From Kribbella jejuensis (GTDB lineage: Bacteria > Actinomycetota > Actinomycetes > Propionibacteriales > Kribbellaceae), in the NCBI RefSeq assembly GCF_006715085.1, contig NZ_VFMM01000003.1, positions 310,001 to 374,000 on the forward strand: a DNA stretch of 64,000 bases, in the 5' to 3' direction. The notes under the pieces were generated by a model. The model was not told the DNA's origin and did not search any database. It saw only the letters and a list, made by a program, of their open reading frames with translations. A program made the translations under genes and the position numbers. Positions 32,284-40,632 of this stretch are shown in pieces (the first letter of the stretch is position 1; each line of letters opens with the position of its first letter).

Positions 32284-33544
32284 GCACGTACGACCCGACC
32301 CGGGTCCCGAGCAGCAGGCCCGCGCGATGGTCGATGCGGGTGTGGACACCGGCGTAGATGCGACTCAGTCCGGCTTCCGCGGCGGCGTCGCGGAAGCTCC
32401 GGAACGACCGCGTCACGCCCGGGAACGTCGGTGAGGTGACGGTGAAGTCCACGTCGCCGTACAGCGTCGTCAGTACTTCGGCCGCGGCCGCGCTGAGGGC
32501 GCTGTGCGCTCCGGGGTACGACGGATCGGCGGGCGTCGCGGCGAGTGGGGTCCAGGTCGGATCGGCCGTGGTCAGGCGGTTCCGGTCGGCGTCGGCGAGG
32601 CGGATCGCGGTGATCGGGCGCCAGAGCCGGTAGGTGTACTTGGCGTCGTACAGCGCGATCGTCGAGTCGGCGAGCGCGAGGTCCAGCAGCGCGAGAGCCC
32701 GGGCGGAGGCCTCGGTGCCGCTGTGCCGCGACGTCAGCACCCGGTCGGCGATGTCGTTCCAGTAGTTCTGGATCGGCGCCGACCAGAACGTACCGATCTC
32801 GGTCTGCTCGGGCGTTCGGGTCGTGCTGTGGTCGCGGCCGAGGCTCTTCACCTCGTTGAGCGCGGTGGCGTACGGCCGGCTGGTCATCGCGTGCGGGGGA
32901 CCAGGCCGGAACTGGTCGCCGCTGCGCAGTACGAACGGGGTGACCGCGCCCCAGTGGGTGAAGACGGGTGCGGCGAAACCGGGCGGAGTCGGACGAAAGT
33001 CGCCCGGCCGTCCGGTGGTCCGGTACGTCGGCGGCGTCGCCCCGGATCCGTCGGCGGCACGGACCGCGAGGACGCGAGCGGCCGCCGCGGCGCCCTCACG
33101 CACGCCGGCGGCCCGCGCATGGTGGGACGGGATGCGGGCGAGATCATCGGTGAGTTGGCGGTCGAGCCCGCTCGAGGAGCCGGGGAACATCGCGGTCAGG
33201 ACGCCGTGCGCGGCCTGCGCGGCGGCGGCGCGCTGCTCGGACGTACGGCGTACCCCGATCACGTGGCTCGACGCGCTGACCGCGTCGTACACGGCCTTGC
33301 TCATGATCGCGAAGTCGCGGGTGGGCTGGATCCGCGCGGGCTGCGCGCCGGGCGTCTGCACCAGCGACAGCAGGATGCGGTTCCACTCCACGACGACGTT
33401 CGTACTGGTTGTTGCTCTGGGCACCGATGCGTGCGCGGTCAGGGCGCTCGCGCCGAGCGCGACGGCGGAGACGGCCGCGGTCAGCGCCTGGCGGCGGGAC
33501 GTCGTGCTGGTGCGGGTGTTGGCTCGCTGTGGGTCGATTGGCAT
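32270..33544 (-). CDS. Vanadium-dependent haloperoxidase/PAP2-like secreted protein
   Basis: A 424-residue protein with a twin-arginine-like signal (TSRRQALTAAVSAVALGASALTAHA, split at the V) from ATG 33544. The vanadate/phosphate site is complete by motif: Lys and Arg in DAKYTYRLWRPITAIR, SYPGAHSALSAAAAEVL (His) and SRIYAGVHTRIDHRAG (Arg, His). This matches bacterial vanadium haloperoxidase-type members of the PAP2 superfamily. It could halogenate organic compounds with peroxide or act as a phosphatase; the sequence does not separate these. The CorA gene lies upstream on the same strand; the two starts and stops are 75 bp apart. Confidence 0.85.
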   Translation of the reverse strand: MPIDPQRANTRTSTTSRRQALTAAVSAVALGASALTAHASVPRATTSTNVVVEWNRILLSLVQTPGAQPARIQPTRDFAIMSKAVYDAVSASSHVIGVRRTSEQRAAAAQAAHGVLTAMFPGSSSGLDRQLTDDLARIPSHHARAAGVREGAAAAARVLAVRAADGSGATPPTYRTTGRPGDFRPTPPGFAAPVFTHWGAVTPFVLRSGDQFRPGPPHAMTSRPYATALNEVKSLGRDHSTTRTPEQTEIGTFWSAPIQNYWNDIADRVLTSRHSGTEASARALALLDLALADSTIALYDAKYTYRLWRPITAIRLADADRNRLTTADPTWTPLAATPADPSYPGAHSALSAAAAEVLTTLYGDVDFTVTSPTFPGVTRSFRSFRDAAAEAGLSRIYAGVHTRIDHRAGLLLGTRVGSYVLRWR

Positions 33545-33619
33545 GGCGACTAACACGCCTGGCGGATCGGATCCGTTCAGTACCGAAGTGGATTGAATGT
33601 CTTGCGGTCGCCGTGCGTA

Positions 33620-34591
33620 TCAGAGCCAGCCGACCTTGCGGAAGAAGCGGTACATCGTGACGCAGATGACGGCCATCACGATCAGGATCGCGTAGTAGCC
33701 GAAGTGCCAGCGCAGCTCGGGCATGTTGTCGAAGTTCATGCCGTAGATGCCGGCCAGCATGGTCGGTACGGCGGCGATCGCGACCCAGGCGGAGATCTTC
33801 CGCATGTCGTCGTTCTGCTGGACCGAGACGCGGGCGAGGTGCGCGTTCAGGGCGGAGGTGAGCAGCGTGTCGATCGCCTCGGCCTGGTCGGAGACCCGGC
33901 TGAGGTGGTCGGCGACGTCGCGGAAGAACGGGCTCGCCTTCGGACCGAGACCGGCCACGCCGTGCGCGAACTGCTCCATCGGCTCGCGCAGCGGGTCGAT
34001 CGCGCGGCGCATCTCCAGCACCTCGCGCTTCAGCCGGTAGATCCGCTCCGCGTCGCTGGTCCGTTCGGGGGAGAACACCGAGCTCTCGATCTCGTCGACG
34101 TCGAACTCGACCTGCTCGGCGACCTTCTCGTAGTCGTCCACGATCGCGTCGCAGATCGCCCACAGCACCGCGGCCGGGCCGTGCCCGAGCATCGACGCCC
34201 GCTCCTCGAGCTGGTGCCGGGTGGTGGCCAGTTCGCCGCCTTCGCCGTGCCGGACGGTGACGACGTACCGCGGCCCGATGAACGCGGTCACCTGGCCGGT
34301 CTCGACGGCATCGCCTTCGTCGACGTACCAGAGGGTCCGCAGTACGACGAGGATCGTGTTGCCGAAGCGCTCGACCTTGGGGCGCTGGTGCAGCTGCAGC
34401 GCGTCCTCGACGGCCAGGTCGTGCAGCCCGAACAGCCGCTGGACCCGCTCCATCTCGGCGTCGGACGGGTCGTGCAGGCCGATCCAGCCGAAGCTGTCGT
34501 GGTCTTCGTCGATGGCGTGGGCAACGGTCTCCGGGTCCTTGGGCAGCGCCTGCCGCTCACCGCCGGCGTACACCCCGCAGTCCACGATCAC
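33620..34591 (-). CDS. corA: Magnesium/cobalt transporter CorA
   Basis: A 323-residue CorA-type channel: a large cytoplasmic N-terminal domain with the long helix (DEIESSVFSPERTSDAERIYRLKREVLEM), then two C-terminal membrane segments with the signature YGMNF between them (MLAGIYGMNFDNMPEL). It forms pentamers importing Mg2+. GTG 34591 lies 6 bases after a CATGAT -10 on the minus strand, so it is probably leaderless. It is divergent from the phosphomutase gene over 59 bp. Confidence 0.95.
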   Translation of the reverse strand: MIVDCGVYAGGERQALPKDPETVAHAIDEDHDSFGWIGLHDPSDAEMERVQRLFGLHDLAVEDALQLHQRPKVERFGNTILVVLRTLWYVDEGDAVETGQVTAFIGPRYVVTVRHGEGGELATTRHQLEERASMLGHGPAAVLWAICDAIVDDYEKVAEQVEFDVDEIESSVFSPERTSDAERIYRLKREVLEMRRAIDPLREPMEQFAHGVAGLGPKASPFFRDVADHLSRVSDQAEAIDTLLTSALNAHLARVSVQQNDDMRKISAWVAIAAVPTMLAGIYGMNFDNMPELRWHFGYYAILIVMAVICVTMYRFFRKVGWL

Positions 34592-34597
34592 CTGTCC

Positions 34598-34643
34598 ATC
34601 ATGACAGTGGCGTGCGTCACGGCTTGGCCCGACCCGCTAACGT
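34598..34643. promoter_or_regulatory. Divergent leaderless promoters of corA and the phosphomutase gene
   Basis: Minus strand CATGAT (34598-34603) is 6 bases before the corA GTG at 34591. Plus strand TAACGT (34638-34643) is 7 bases before ATG 34651. No ribosome site lies between either box and its start. Confidence 0.45.
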
Positions 34644-34650
34644 GCAGTGC

Positions 34651-35346
34651 ATGCCCACGGTGATTCTGGTCCGCCACGGCCGCAGTTCGGCGAACACTTC
34701 CGGCACGCTGGCCGGCCGGACGCCCGGCGTGAAGCTCGACGAGACCGGCTTCCAGCAGGCCGAGGCGGTCGCGCAGCGGCTGGCCGGCCTGCCGCTGGCC
34801 GCGATCGTCACCTCGCCGCTGGAGCGCTGCAAGCAGACCGCGGCGGCGATCGCGAAACTGCACGACGGGTTGCGTCCGGCAACGGATCGCCGGCTGACCG
34901 AGTGCGGGTACGGCGACTGGACCGGACAGAAGATCGCGACGCTGGCCAAGGACCCGTTGTGGACCGTCGTCCAGCAGCACCCGTCGGCGGTGACGTTCCC
35001 CGGCGGCGAGTCGATGCGCGCGATGCAGCAACGCGCCGTCGACGCCGTCCGTGCGCACGACGCGGAGCTGGCGAAAACCCATGGTGACCAGGCGATCTGG
35101 GTGGCGGTCTCGCACGGCGACGTGATCAAGTCGATCGTCGCGGACGCGCTCGGTCAGCACTTGGACACGTTCCAGCGGATCGTCGTGGACACCGCCTCGA
35201 CCACAATCATCACCTACACCGCGACCCGCCCGTTCCTGGTCCGGCTGAACGACTCCGGCAGCGAGCTGGCCTCGCTGGTCCCTAAGCCGTCAGCGAAAGC
35301 GAAGCCGAAGAAGGCCTCCTCGGACGCAGTCGTCGGCGGACGGTAA
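34651..35346 (+). CDS. Histidine phosphatase, MSMEG_4193 family phosphomutase-like
   Basis: A 231-residue histidine-phosphatase-superfamily protein: catalytic LVRHGRSSANTSGTLAGR, TSPLERCKQTA, LTECGYGDWTGQK and second catalytic His in VAVSHGDVIKSIVAD. The close order of this gene, DUF3090 and SCO1664 is the conserved actinobacterial block that includes the MSMEG_4193 family. Substrate unknown; despite the name, phosphatase activity is more likely. A Lys/Ala-rich C-terminal tail follows residue 215. Confidence 0.88.
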   Translation: MPTVILVRHGRSSANTSGTLAGRTPGVKLDETGFQQAEAVAQRLAGLPLAAIVTSPLERCKQTAAAIAKLHDGLRPATDRRLTECGYGDWTGQKIATLAKDPLWTVVQQHPSAVTFPGGESMRAMQQRAVDAVRAHDAELAKTHGDQAIWVAVSHGDVIKSIVADALGQHLDTFQRIVVDTASTTIITYTATRPFLVRLNDSGSELASLVPKPSAKAKPKKASSDAVVGGR

Positions 35347-35352
35347 TAGGGT
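35347..35352 (+). promoter_or_regulatory. Minus-10 element upstream of the DUF3090 gene
   Basis: TAGGGT ends 7 bases before ATG 35360, right after the phosphomutase stop. It suggests an additional leaderless start inside the cluster. Confidence 0.35.
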
Positions 35353-35359
35353 CATAGGT

Positions 35360-35938
35360 ATGGCGCGAGTTGTGCACTCCTACGACGACCCCGAGCGGTT
35401 CGTCGCCGGCACCGTCGGGGAGCCAGGGGCGAGGACGTTCTTCCTGCAGGCCAGGGCCGGACACCGGCTGACCTCGGTGGCGTGTGAGAAGGAACAGGTG
35501 ATGGCGCTCGCGGAGCGGCTCGACGTGATGCTGGACGAGGTCGCCCGGCGGTTCGACCGCGACCCGGTGCCGCCGACCGGTTCCGACGACACGGCGCCGC
35601 TGGAGCAGCCGATCGAGGAGGAGTTCCGGGCCGGCACCATGACGCTGGCCTGGGAGGCCGACGCGGAGCGGGTGGTGATCGAGGTGTTCGCGGTGGTCGC
35701 CGTCGACCCGGCCGAGCTCGAGGAGGAGGCCGACCCGGTCACCGCGGCGATGGAGTCCGACGACGCCGAGGTGTTCGTGGTCCGGATCACCGAGGAGCAG
35801 GCGCGGGCCTTCGCCCGGAGGGCGGTCGCGCTGGTCGCGTCCGGCCGGCCGAGCTGCCCGTTCTGCGGCCGCCCGATCGACGCCGACGGCCACATCTGCC
35901 CGCGGGCCAACGGCTACCGCAGGCACCTGCCGGAATGA
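35360..35938 (+). CDS. DUF3090 family protein
   Basis: A 192-residue protein beginning VVHSYDDPERFVAGTVG and ending with a zinc-ribbon-like CPFCGRPIDADGHICPRANGY (two Cys pairs plus His; the segment is 21 residues, CPFCGRPID and DGHICPRANGY being the key parts). This C-terminus defines DUF3090. It is actinobacterial and always found near the phosphomutase and SCO1664 genes as far as I recall. The ATG lies 13 bp after the upstream stop. Function is not established. Confidence 0.92.
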   Translation: MARVVHSYDDPERFVAGTVGEPGARTFFLQARAGHRLTSVACEKEQVMALAERLDVMLDEVARRFDRDPVPPTGSDDTAPLEQPIEEEFRAGTMTLAWEADAERVVIEVFAVVAVDPAELEEEADPVTAAMESDDAEVFVVRITEEQARAFARRAVALVASGRPSCPFCGRPIDADGHICPRANGYRRHLPE

Positions 35939-35945
35939 CACGGGG

Positions 35946-36740
35946 ATGATGGTGGACCCGGAGCTCCTCGCGTTGGGGGAGCTGTCGTTGCACGGTCGCC
36001 TGGTCGCGGCCTCGAACGGCACGTACCAGGGCTCGGTGAGCTTGTCCGGGCAGACCGCCACTGTGGTCTACAAACCGGTCGAGGGCGAGCGCCCGCTGTG
36101 GGACTTCCCGGACGGGACACTCGCGCAGCGCGAGTTCGCGGCGTACGTCGTCTCCGAGGCGCTCGGGTGGCACGTCGTACCGCCGACCCTGCTGCGCGAC
36201 GGGCCGCTCGGCGTCGGCATGGTCCAGCTGTGGATCGACGAGGCCGAGCTCGGGCCGGGGGAGACCGAGCTGGTCGACATCGTCCCGCAAGGGCGCGTAC
36301 CGAAGGGCTGGGTCGGCGTCCTGGAGGCCCTCGACGGGCGGCACAACCCGGTGACGCTGGTGCACGCGGACAACGACGCGTTGCGGCGGATGGCGGTGTT
36401 CGATGCCGTGGTCAACAATGCCGACCGCAAGGGCGGCCACGTGCTGAACCCGGGCGACGGCCGCGTGTTCGGCGTGGACCACGGTGTGACGTTCAACGCC
36501 GACGACAAGCTCCGGACGGTCCTGTGGGGCTGGGCCGGCGACCCGATCCCGGCCGAGCTGCTGACCGACGTACGCCGGTTGGCGGACGAGCTGGCCGGTG
36601 CGCTCGGGCAGCAGTTGTGCGAGCTGATCACCGCGGTCGAGCTGACCGCGACCCGCGAACGCTGCGCGACCCTGCTGAAGACCGGCACCTTCCCGTACCC
36701 GAGCGACGACTGGCCCGCAATTCCCTGGCCGGCGTTCTAA
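35946..36740 (+). CDS. SCO1664-family protein (kinase-like fold)
   Basis: A 264-residue protein: VYKPVEGERPLWDFPDGTLAQREFAAYVVSEALGWHVVPPTLL, then VFDAVVNNADRKGGHVL and VFGVDHGVTFN, with the N/D-R-K and D-H-G elements resembling the catalytic loop and metal site of the PI3/4-kinase- and HipA-like fold. It is known as the SCO1664 family and is part of a conserved actinobacterial block. It starts 7 bp after DUF3090. Its stop overlaps the DUF6882-like gene on the other strand by 4 bp. Substrate unknown. Confidence 0.9.
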   Translation: MMVDPELLALGELSLHGRLVAASNGTYQGSVSLSGQTATVVYKPVEGERPLWDFPDGTLAQREFAAYVVSEALGWHVVPPTLLRDGPLGVGMVQLWIDEAELGPGETELVDIVPQGRVPKGWVGVLEALDGRHNPVTLVHADNDALRRMAVFDAVVNNADRKGGHVLNPGDGRVFGVDHGVTFNADDKLRTVLWGWAGDPIPAELLTDVRRLADELAGALGQQLCELITAVELTATRERCATLLKTGTFPYPSDDWPAIPWPAF

Positions 36741-37447
36741 ACCTTCGGTTGCACGCTGACGTCGGCGAGGCGGTTGTGTTCGTCGAAGGAGGCGACGACG
36801 GTGCTGCCGTCGGGTGCGGTACCGCGGATGGCGTCGGGGCCTTCGTCGAGCTGCAGGCCGAAGTGCTGGAAGTAGCCGCGGACGACCTGGCGGTGGTCGG
36901 ACGGGAACACGCTGACCGCGGTCAGCAGCAGCCGGGGCGTGGCGATCGGGTCGAACCCGGCCTCGGGCAGTTGCTCGTCGGCGACGTGCAGGTACACGTG
37001 ACCGCGGCCCTCGTTGATCGCGGTCGACCAGACGCCGCGGCCGCCGAGCACGGTACCGGCCGTGATCGCGAGCACGATCGCGGCCTGGGCCGGCTCCGCG
37101 AAACCGCTCAGGTCCGGGCTGTCGGTGGTGAACTCGGTGATCCCGTGCCGGGCGCCGAACTCGCGGATCGCGCTGGTCGGTGCGACGGCGGGCGCGTCCG
37201 GGCCGAAGCCCGGGTTCGCCCAGCCCCACAGCCAGGTCCGGTCGACCTCGGAGAAGCTGCCGAGCAACGTGATCCCGCTGAGCACGCCGCGCTCGCTGCT
37301 CAGGGTCCGCTCGGTCAGGTCGGCCTGCAGCGAGTCCGGCCCGACGACCTCGTTGAACAGGTCCTGCTGCTGGATCGCCGCGGCGGCGATCCAGGCGCCG
37401 TACGCGCTGAACTCGGCACTGAACTCGGAAACGAAGTCGGCACTCAT
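36737..37447 (-). CDS. DUF6882-like protein
   Basis: A 236-residue cytoplasmic protein. Features: a helical N-terminus (FVSEFSAEFSAYGAWIAAAAIQQQDLFNEVVG), TWLWGWANPGFG in the middle, and a C-terminal QVVRGYFQHFGLQL followed by a short beta-hairpin. The W-x-W-G-W-x-N motif resembles DUF6882 members; this assignment is tentative. It interrupts the otherwise co-directional block from the phosphomutase to mshC. Function unknown. Confidence 0.65.
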   Translation of the reverse strand: MSADFVSEFSAEFSAYGAWIAAAAIQQQDLFNEVVGPDSLQADLTERTLSSERGVLSGITLLGSFSEVDRTWLWGWANPGFGPDAPAVAPTSAIREFGARHGITEFTTDSPDLSGFAEPAQAAIVLAITAGTVLGGRGVWSTAINEGRGHVYLHVADEQLPEAGFDPIATPRLLLTAVSVFPSDHRQVVRGYFQHFGLQLDEGPDAIRGTAPDGSTVVASFDEHNRLADVSVQPKV

Positions 37448-37558
37448 CGTCCGCGAGATTATCCGGCGGCGGGGTGCAGCGTGAACCTGACCACGGAATG
37501 GACGACGGGACGGACCAGGGAATGGAACCGTGTCGCGTCATTGAAAATCGGACTGGCA

Positions 37559-37564
37559 TAAGCT
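37559..37564 (+). promoter_or_regulatory. Minus-10 element of a leaderless mshC promoter
   Basis: TAAGCT ends 7 bases before ATG 37572. A TTGAAA at 37541-37546 is only 12 bp away and so probably not its -35. Confidence 0.35.
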
Positions 37565-37571
37565 CCGACAC

Positions 37572-38792
37572 ATGCAGGCGTGGACGAAACCAGACATCCC
37601 GGTCGTACCCGGGCCGGCCCGGCGGCTTCGCCTCTACGACACCGCCTCCCGCGGTCTGGTCGAGGTGCAGGCCGGCGACGGGAAGACGGCCAGGATGTAC
37701 GTGTGCGGCATCACGCCGTACGACGCGACGCACATGGGGCACGCGGCGACGTACGTCACGTTCGACCTGATCAACCGGCTGTGGAGGGACTCCGGGTACG
37801 ACGTGGTGTACACGCAGAACATCACCGACGTCGACGACCCGCTGCTCGAGCGTGCGACCGAGACGGGTGTCGAGTGGACGGACCTCGCGGCGCGGGAGAT
37901 CCAGTTGTTCCGCGACGACATGACCGCCCTGCGGGTGATTCCGCCGCAGCACTACATCGGGGTCGTCGAGTCGATCGACCTGGTGGCGTCGGCGGTGGAG
38001 GACCTGCGGCGGGCCGGAGCGGTGTACTCGGTGGACGGGGATCTGTACTTCGCGGTGAAGACGGATCCGGCCTTCGGCGGCGTGTCGGGGTACGACCGCG
38101 CGACGATGACGGAGCTGTTCGCCGAGCGTGGTGGGGATCCCGAGCGGGAGGGGAAGCAGGACCCGTTGGACAGCCTGCTCTGGCGGCACGAGCGGCCGGG
38201 CGAGCCGGCGTGGGACTCCGCGCTCGGGCGCGGGCGGCCCGGGTGGCATGTGGAGTGCTCGGCGATCGCGCTGGAGTACCTCGGGATGACCTTCGACGTC
38301 CAGGGTGGTGGGACGGATCTGATCTTCCCGCACCACGAGATGTCGGCGAGCGGGGCGCAGGTGGCGACCGGGGAGCATCCGTTCGCGCGCGCGTACGTGC
38401 ATCAGGCGATGGTCGGGCTCGACGGCGAGAAGATGTCGAAGTCCAAGGGCAATCTGGTGCTGGTGTCGAAGGAGCGGTTGGCGGGTGCCGACCCGATGGC
38501 GATCCGGTTGGCGCTGCTCACGCATCACTACCGCACCGACTGGTTCTGGACGTCTGCCGATCTCACCGATGCCCGGGCGCGACTCGACCGCTGGCGCGCT
38601 GCCGTCGCACGTCCGTCCGGCCCGGATGGTGCAGCTGCAGTAGACGCCGTACGCGCAGCCCTCACCAATGACTTGGACTCCCTGGCCGCCCTGCAAGCTG
38701 TCGACGCCTGGGCCGAGACCGAAGGCGACGACCCTGAAGCCCCCGCCCTGATAGCCCTGGCCTGTGACGCCCTACTGGGCGTGAAGCTGTAG
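37572..38792 (+). CDS. mshC: L-cysteine:1D-myo-inosityl 2-amino-2-deoxy-alpha-D-glucopyranoside ligase
   Basis: A 406-residue class I aminoacyl-tRNA-synthetase-like enzyme. The HIGH-type site is MYVCGITPYDATHMGHA with the zinc-ligand Cys, followed by YTQNITDVDDPLLERA. Zinc/Cys site WHVECSAIA, GGGTDLIFPHHEMS, and KMSKS (GEKMSKSKGNLV) are all present. The lack of a tRNA-binding C-terminal domain and the length separate MshC from CysS. It joins cysteine to glucosaminyl-inositol, the third step of mycothiol synthesis. A bidirectional terminator follows at 38809. Confidence 0.95.
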   Translation: MQAWTKPDIPVVPGPARRLRLYDTASRGLVEVQAGDGKTARMYVCGITPYDATHMGHAATYVTFDLINRLWRDSGYDVVYTQNITDVDDPLLERATETGVEWTDLAAREIQLFRDDMTALRVIPPQHYIGVVESIDLVASAVEDLRRAGAVYSVDGDLYFAVKTDPAFGGVSGYDRATMTELFAERGGDPEREGKQDPLDSLLWRHERPGEPAWDSALGRGRPGWHVECSAIALEYLGMTFDVQGGGTDLIFPHHEMSASGAQVATGEHPFARAYVHQAMVGLDGEKMSKSKGNLVLVSKERLAGADPMAIRLALLTHHYRTDWFWTSADLTDARARLDRWRAAVARPSGPDGAAAVDAVRAALTNDLDSLAALQAVDAWAETEGDDPEAPALIALACDALLGVKL

Positions 38793-38808
38793 CTCGTGAT
38801 GTGCAGAA

Positions 38809-38833
38809 CCCCCGGCCGATGATCGGTCGGGGG
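38809..38833. terminator. Bidirectional stem-loop between mshC and the secreted-protein gene
   Basis: An 11-bp stem with one G-T pair, CCCCCGGCCGA against TCGGTCGGGGG, loop TGA. It sits 16 bp after the mshC stop and 13 bp past the convergent gene end. Confidence 0.75.
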
Positions 38834-38846
38834 CTCTGTGGTGCGG

Positions 38847-39743
38847 TCAGCCGGTGACGGGTTGGTGGGTTTTCACCGGGGTGGGGACGGGGGCCGCGGG
38901 TGGGTTGTTCACCTGGGGTGGGACTGGGTTGTCCACCGGGGGCTTGGGGGCGGGCTTGGGTTTGGGTTTGGGGGCCGGCTTGGCGCAGGTGGCGGAGGCC
39001 AGGGTGATGGTTTCGGCGCCGCCGAGCTCGATGGTCAGGCCCGTGACGGTGAAAGCGCCGTCGGAGTGCTTGGTCTGGGTGTTGACCTTGATCGCAGCCA
39101 GCGGGTTCGACGGCAGGGCCGCGCCCTGCGTGGTGGTCGGCACCTTGAACGTCTGGCCGAGCAGAGACAGCGAGCCGATGTCGATGCCGCCCTTCGCTCC
39201 CGAACACCACACGTTCAGCGAGTCGATCGACAGCAGCGCCTTCGGCGGTGTCAGCAGCAGGTTGCACAGGTCCGGCAGGTTCTTCACCGGCAGGTCCTTG
39301 GTGCTCAGCTTCGGCAGCCCGAGGCCGAGGTCGGGCAGCGCCAGGTCCGGCAGCGGCAGGTCGCCGGCGCCGATGGCCGGCAGGTTCGCGCACTGCTGCT
39401 TGAGCTCCGGCGGGATCTTCACCTGGCTGAGGATGTCCGGCCCGACGACGATGTCGAACAGCTCGACCGACGCGGAGTCGTTGCCCGCGGTCGCCGTACC
39501 GGCCCGGACCGAGAGCAACGGGTTCTGCGGGAGCTCGAGCGCGGACGTCGTCTGCCGCTTGCCGTCGAGCGACTCGGCGTACGGCGTCTTCGGGATCGGC
39601 ACCTGGCCTTCGGCGCTGACCGCGTACGCCGAGGAGGGGCGGGCCGCTGCGTTGCCGAGGGGGGCACTCGCGACCAGGCTGAACGTCACGACGCCGGCCA
39701 CGGCCGCAGCCGTCAGCACCGTCGGAGTCAGTGGGCGTCGCAT
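38847..39743 (-). CDS. Secreted protein, choice-of-anchor P-like
   Basis: A 298-residue protein with an N-terminal signal (PTVLTAAAVAGVVTFSLVASAP) and then AYAVSAEGQVPIPKTPYAES, a typical start of actinobacterial choice-of-anchor P-like proteins. The mature part has two similar beta-rich halves, each with a V-E-L or G-L-T-I-E-L strand, a Cys pair region (QQCANLP, LPDLCNLL) and a Leu/Pro/Asp-rich stretch. The C-terminus is a low-complexity Pro/Lys tail (KPAPKPKPKPAPKPP) that may lie in the cell wall. It is 10 bp after the L,D-transpeptidase gene in the same direction, consistent with a wall-associated role. Confidence 0.7.
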   Translation of the reverse strand: MRRPLTPTVLTAAAVAGVVTFSLVASAPLGNAAARPSSAYAVSAEGQVPIPKTPYAESLDGKRQTTSALELPQNPLLSVRAGTATAGNDSASVELFDIVVGPDILSQVKIPPELKQQCANLPAIGAGDLPLPDLALPDLGLGLPKLSTKDLPVKNLPDLCNLLLTPPKALLSIDSLNVWCSGAKGGIDIGSLSLLGQTFKVPTTTQGAALPSNPLAAIKVNTQTKHSDGAFTVTGLTIELGGAETITLASATCAKPAPKPKPKPAPKPPVDNPVPPQVNNPPAAPVPTPVKTHQPVTG

Positions 39744-39753
39744 CGGAATCTCC

Positions 39754-40533
39754 TTATTTGCTGTCGATCAGGACGAGCGTCCCGAGCGGAACCTTCTGCA
39801 GGTCGGCGAGCGCGGTCTTCGGCACCCGGACGCAGCCCGCGCTGATCGCCGCACCGAACACGTGCGGATTCGGCCAGCCGTGGATCGCGACGGTACCAGG
39901 TCCGCCACCGAACGTGTCCAAGGTGGGACTGTGCGCACCCAACGGGAGCACGATCGGCGACGCCGAGCGCTTGTGGTCGATGATCGAGCCGAGCAGGAAC
40001 GTCCGGCCGGGCGGCGTCGGCGTCTTCTTCGCGCCGACCCCGGCCTTCCAGGTCCCCAGGCTCTTGTTGTTGTCGAACAATTCCAGCGTCCGCGAACTGG
40101 TGTGCACCCGGATCAGGTACGACGAGGTGGCCCGGTCGAGGTCCTCGTCCTGGAGCCACCCGGTGGACCGGTTCGGCTTGGAGGGCAGCAGTACTCGCAC
40201 CCACCCGTCGGTCTGGTCGACGACCGGCAGCCAGGTCGGCCCGAACTGGGTCGGCGCGATCTTCCCGAACGCGTCGTCGGCGTCGGGTGAGCTGAACAGC
40301 GCCGCCTCGGACCGCGGATGCACGACCACCCCGGTGGTACCGGCGTACGGATCGGTGTCGAGCGGCGCCGCGGCGATCGTGGTGGCGGTCGTCGACGCCG
40401 TCAGCGTGCTGAGGTCGACGGTCTTGTGCTGGTCCTTGTTGCCGAAGATCCCGACCGCCGCGACCACCCCGAGCAGCACGAGCACAGCGAGCGCGGGGAT
40501 CGAGCTCCCGCCCCGCTCGTCCTGCCTGCGCAT
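39754..40533 (-). CDS. L,D-transpeptidase (YkuD domain)
   Basis: A 259-residue protein with one N-terminal membrane segment (IPALAVLVLLGVVAAVGIF). An SH3-like region follows (ALFSSPDADDAFGKIAP ... VVDQTDGWVRVLLPS), then a C-terminal YkuD domain. The catalytic motif is TVAIHGWPNPHVFG then AISAGCVRVP, with the active Cys in S-x-G-C-x-R. It forms 3-3 cross-links in peptidoglycan or attaches proteins to it. It is upstream of the secreted-protein gene by 10 bp, so the two are probably one operon. Confidence 0.9.
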   Translation of the reverse strand: MRRQDERGGSSIPALAVLVLLGVVAAVGIFGNKDQHKTVDLSTLTASTTATTIAAAPLDTDPYAGTTGVVVHPRSEAALFSSPDADDAFGKIAPTQFGPTWLPVVDQTDGWVRVLLPSKPNRSTGWLQDEDLDRATSSYLIRVHTSSRTLELFDNNKSLGTWKAGVGAKKTPTPPGRTFLLGSIIDHKRSASPIVLPLGAHSPTLDTFGGGPGTVAIHGWPNPHVFGAAISAGCVRVPKTALADLQKVPLGTLVLIDSK

Positions 40534-40632
40534 CTCGTTGCTCCCCGTGGTCCCGGTGACGGCGCGCCGTCACCCCCCAGTAGTGCGGTCGAATATAAAC
40601 CCATCAGTAACAACGCGCCAGGTCCAGCCGGG

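Noticed and set aside
36098..37561. A 487-codon plus-strand frame spanning SCO1664 and the DUF6882-like gene
   Set aside because: It overlaps two recognised genes in other frames and has only shadow-type composition.
38880..38990. GGTTTGGG-type repeats
   Set aside because: These encode the Pro/Lys tail of the secreted protein on the minus strand. They are not a telomere or array.
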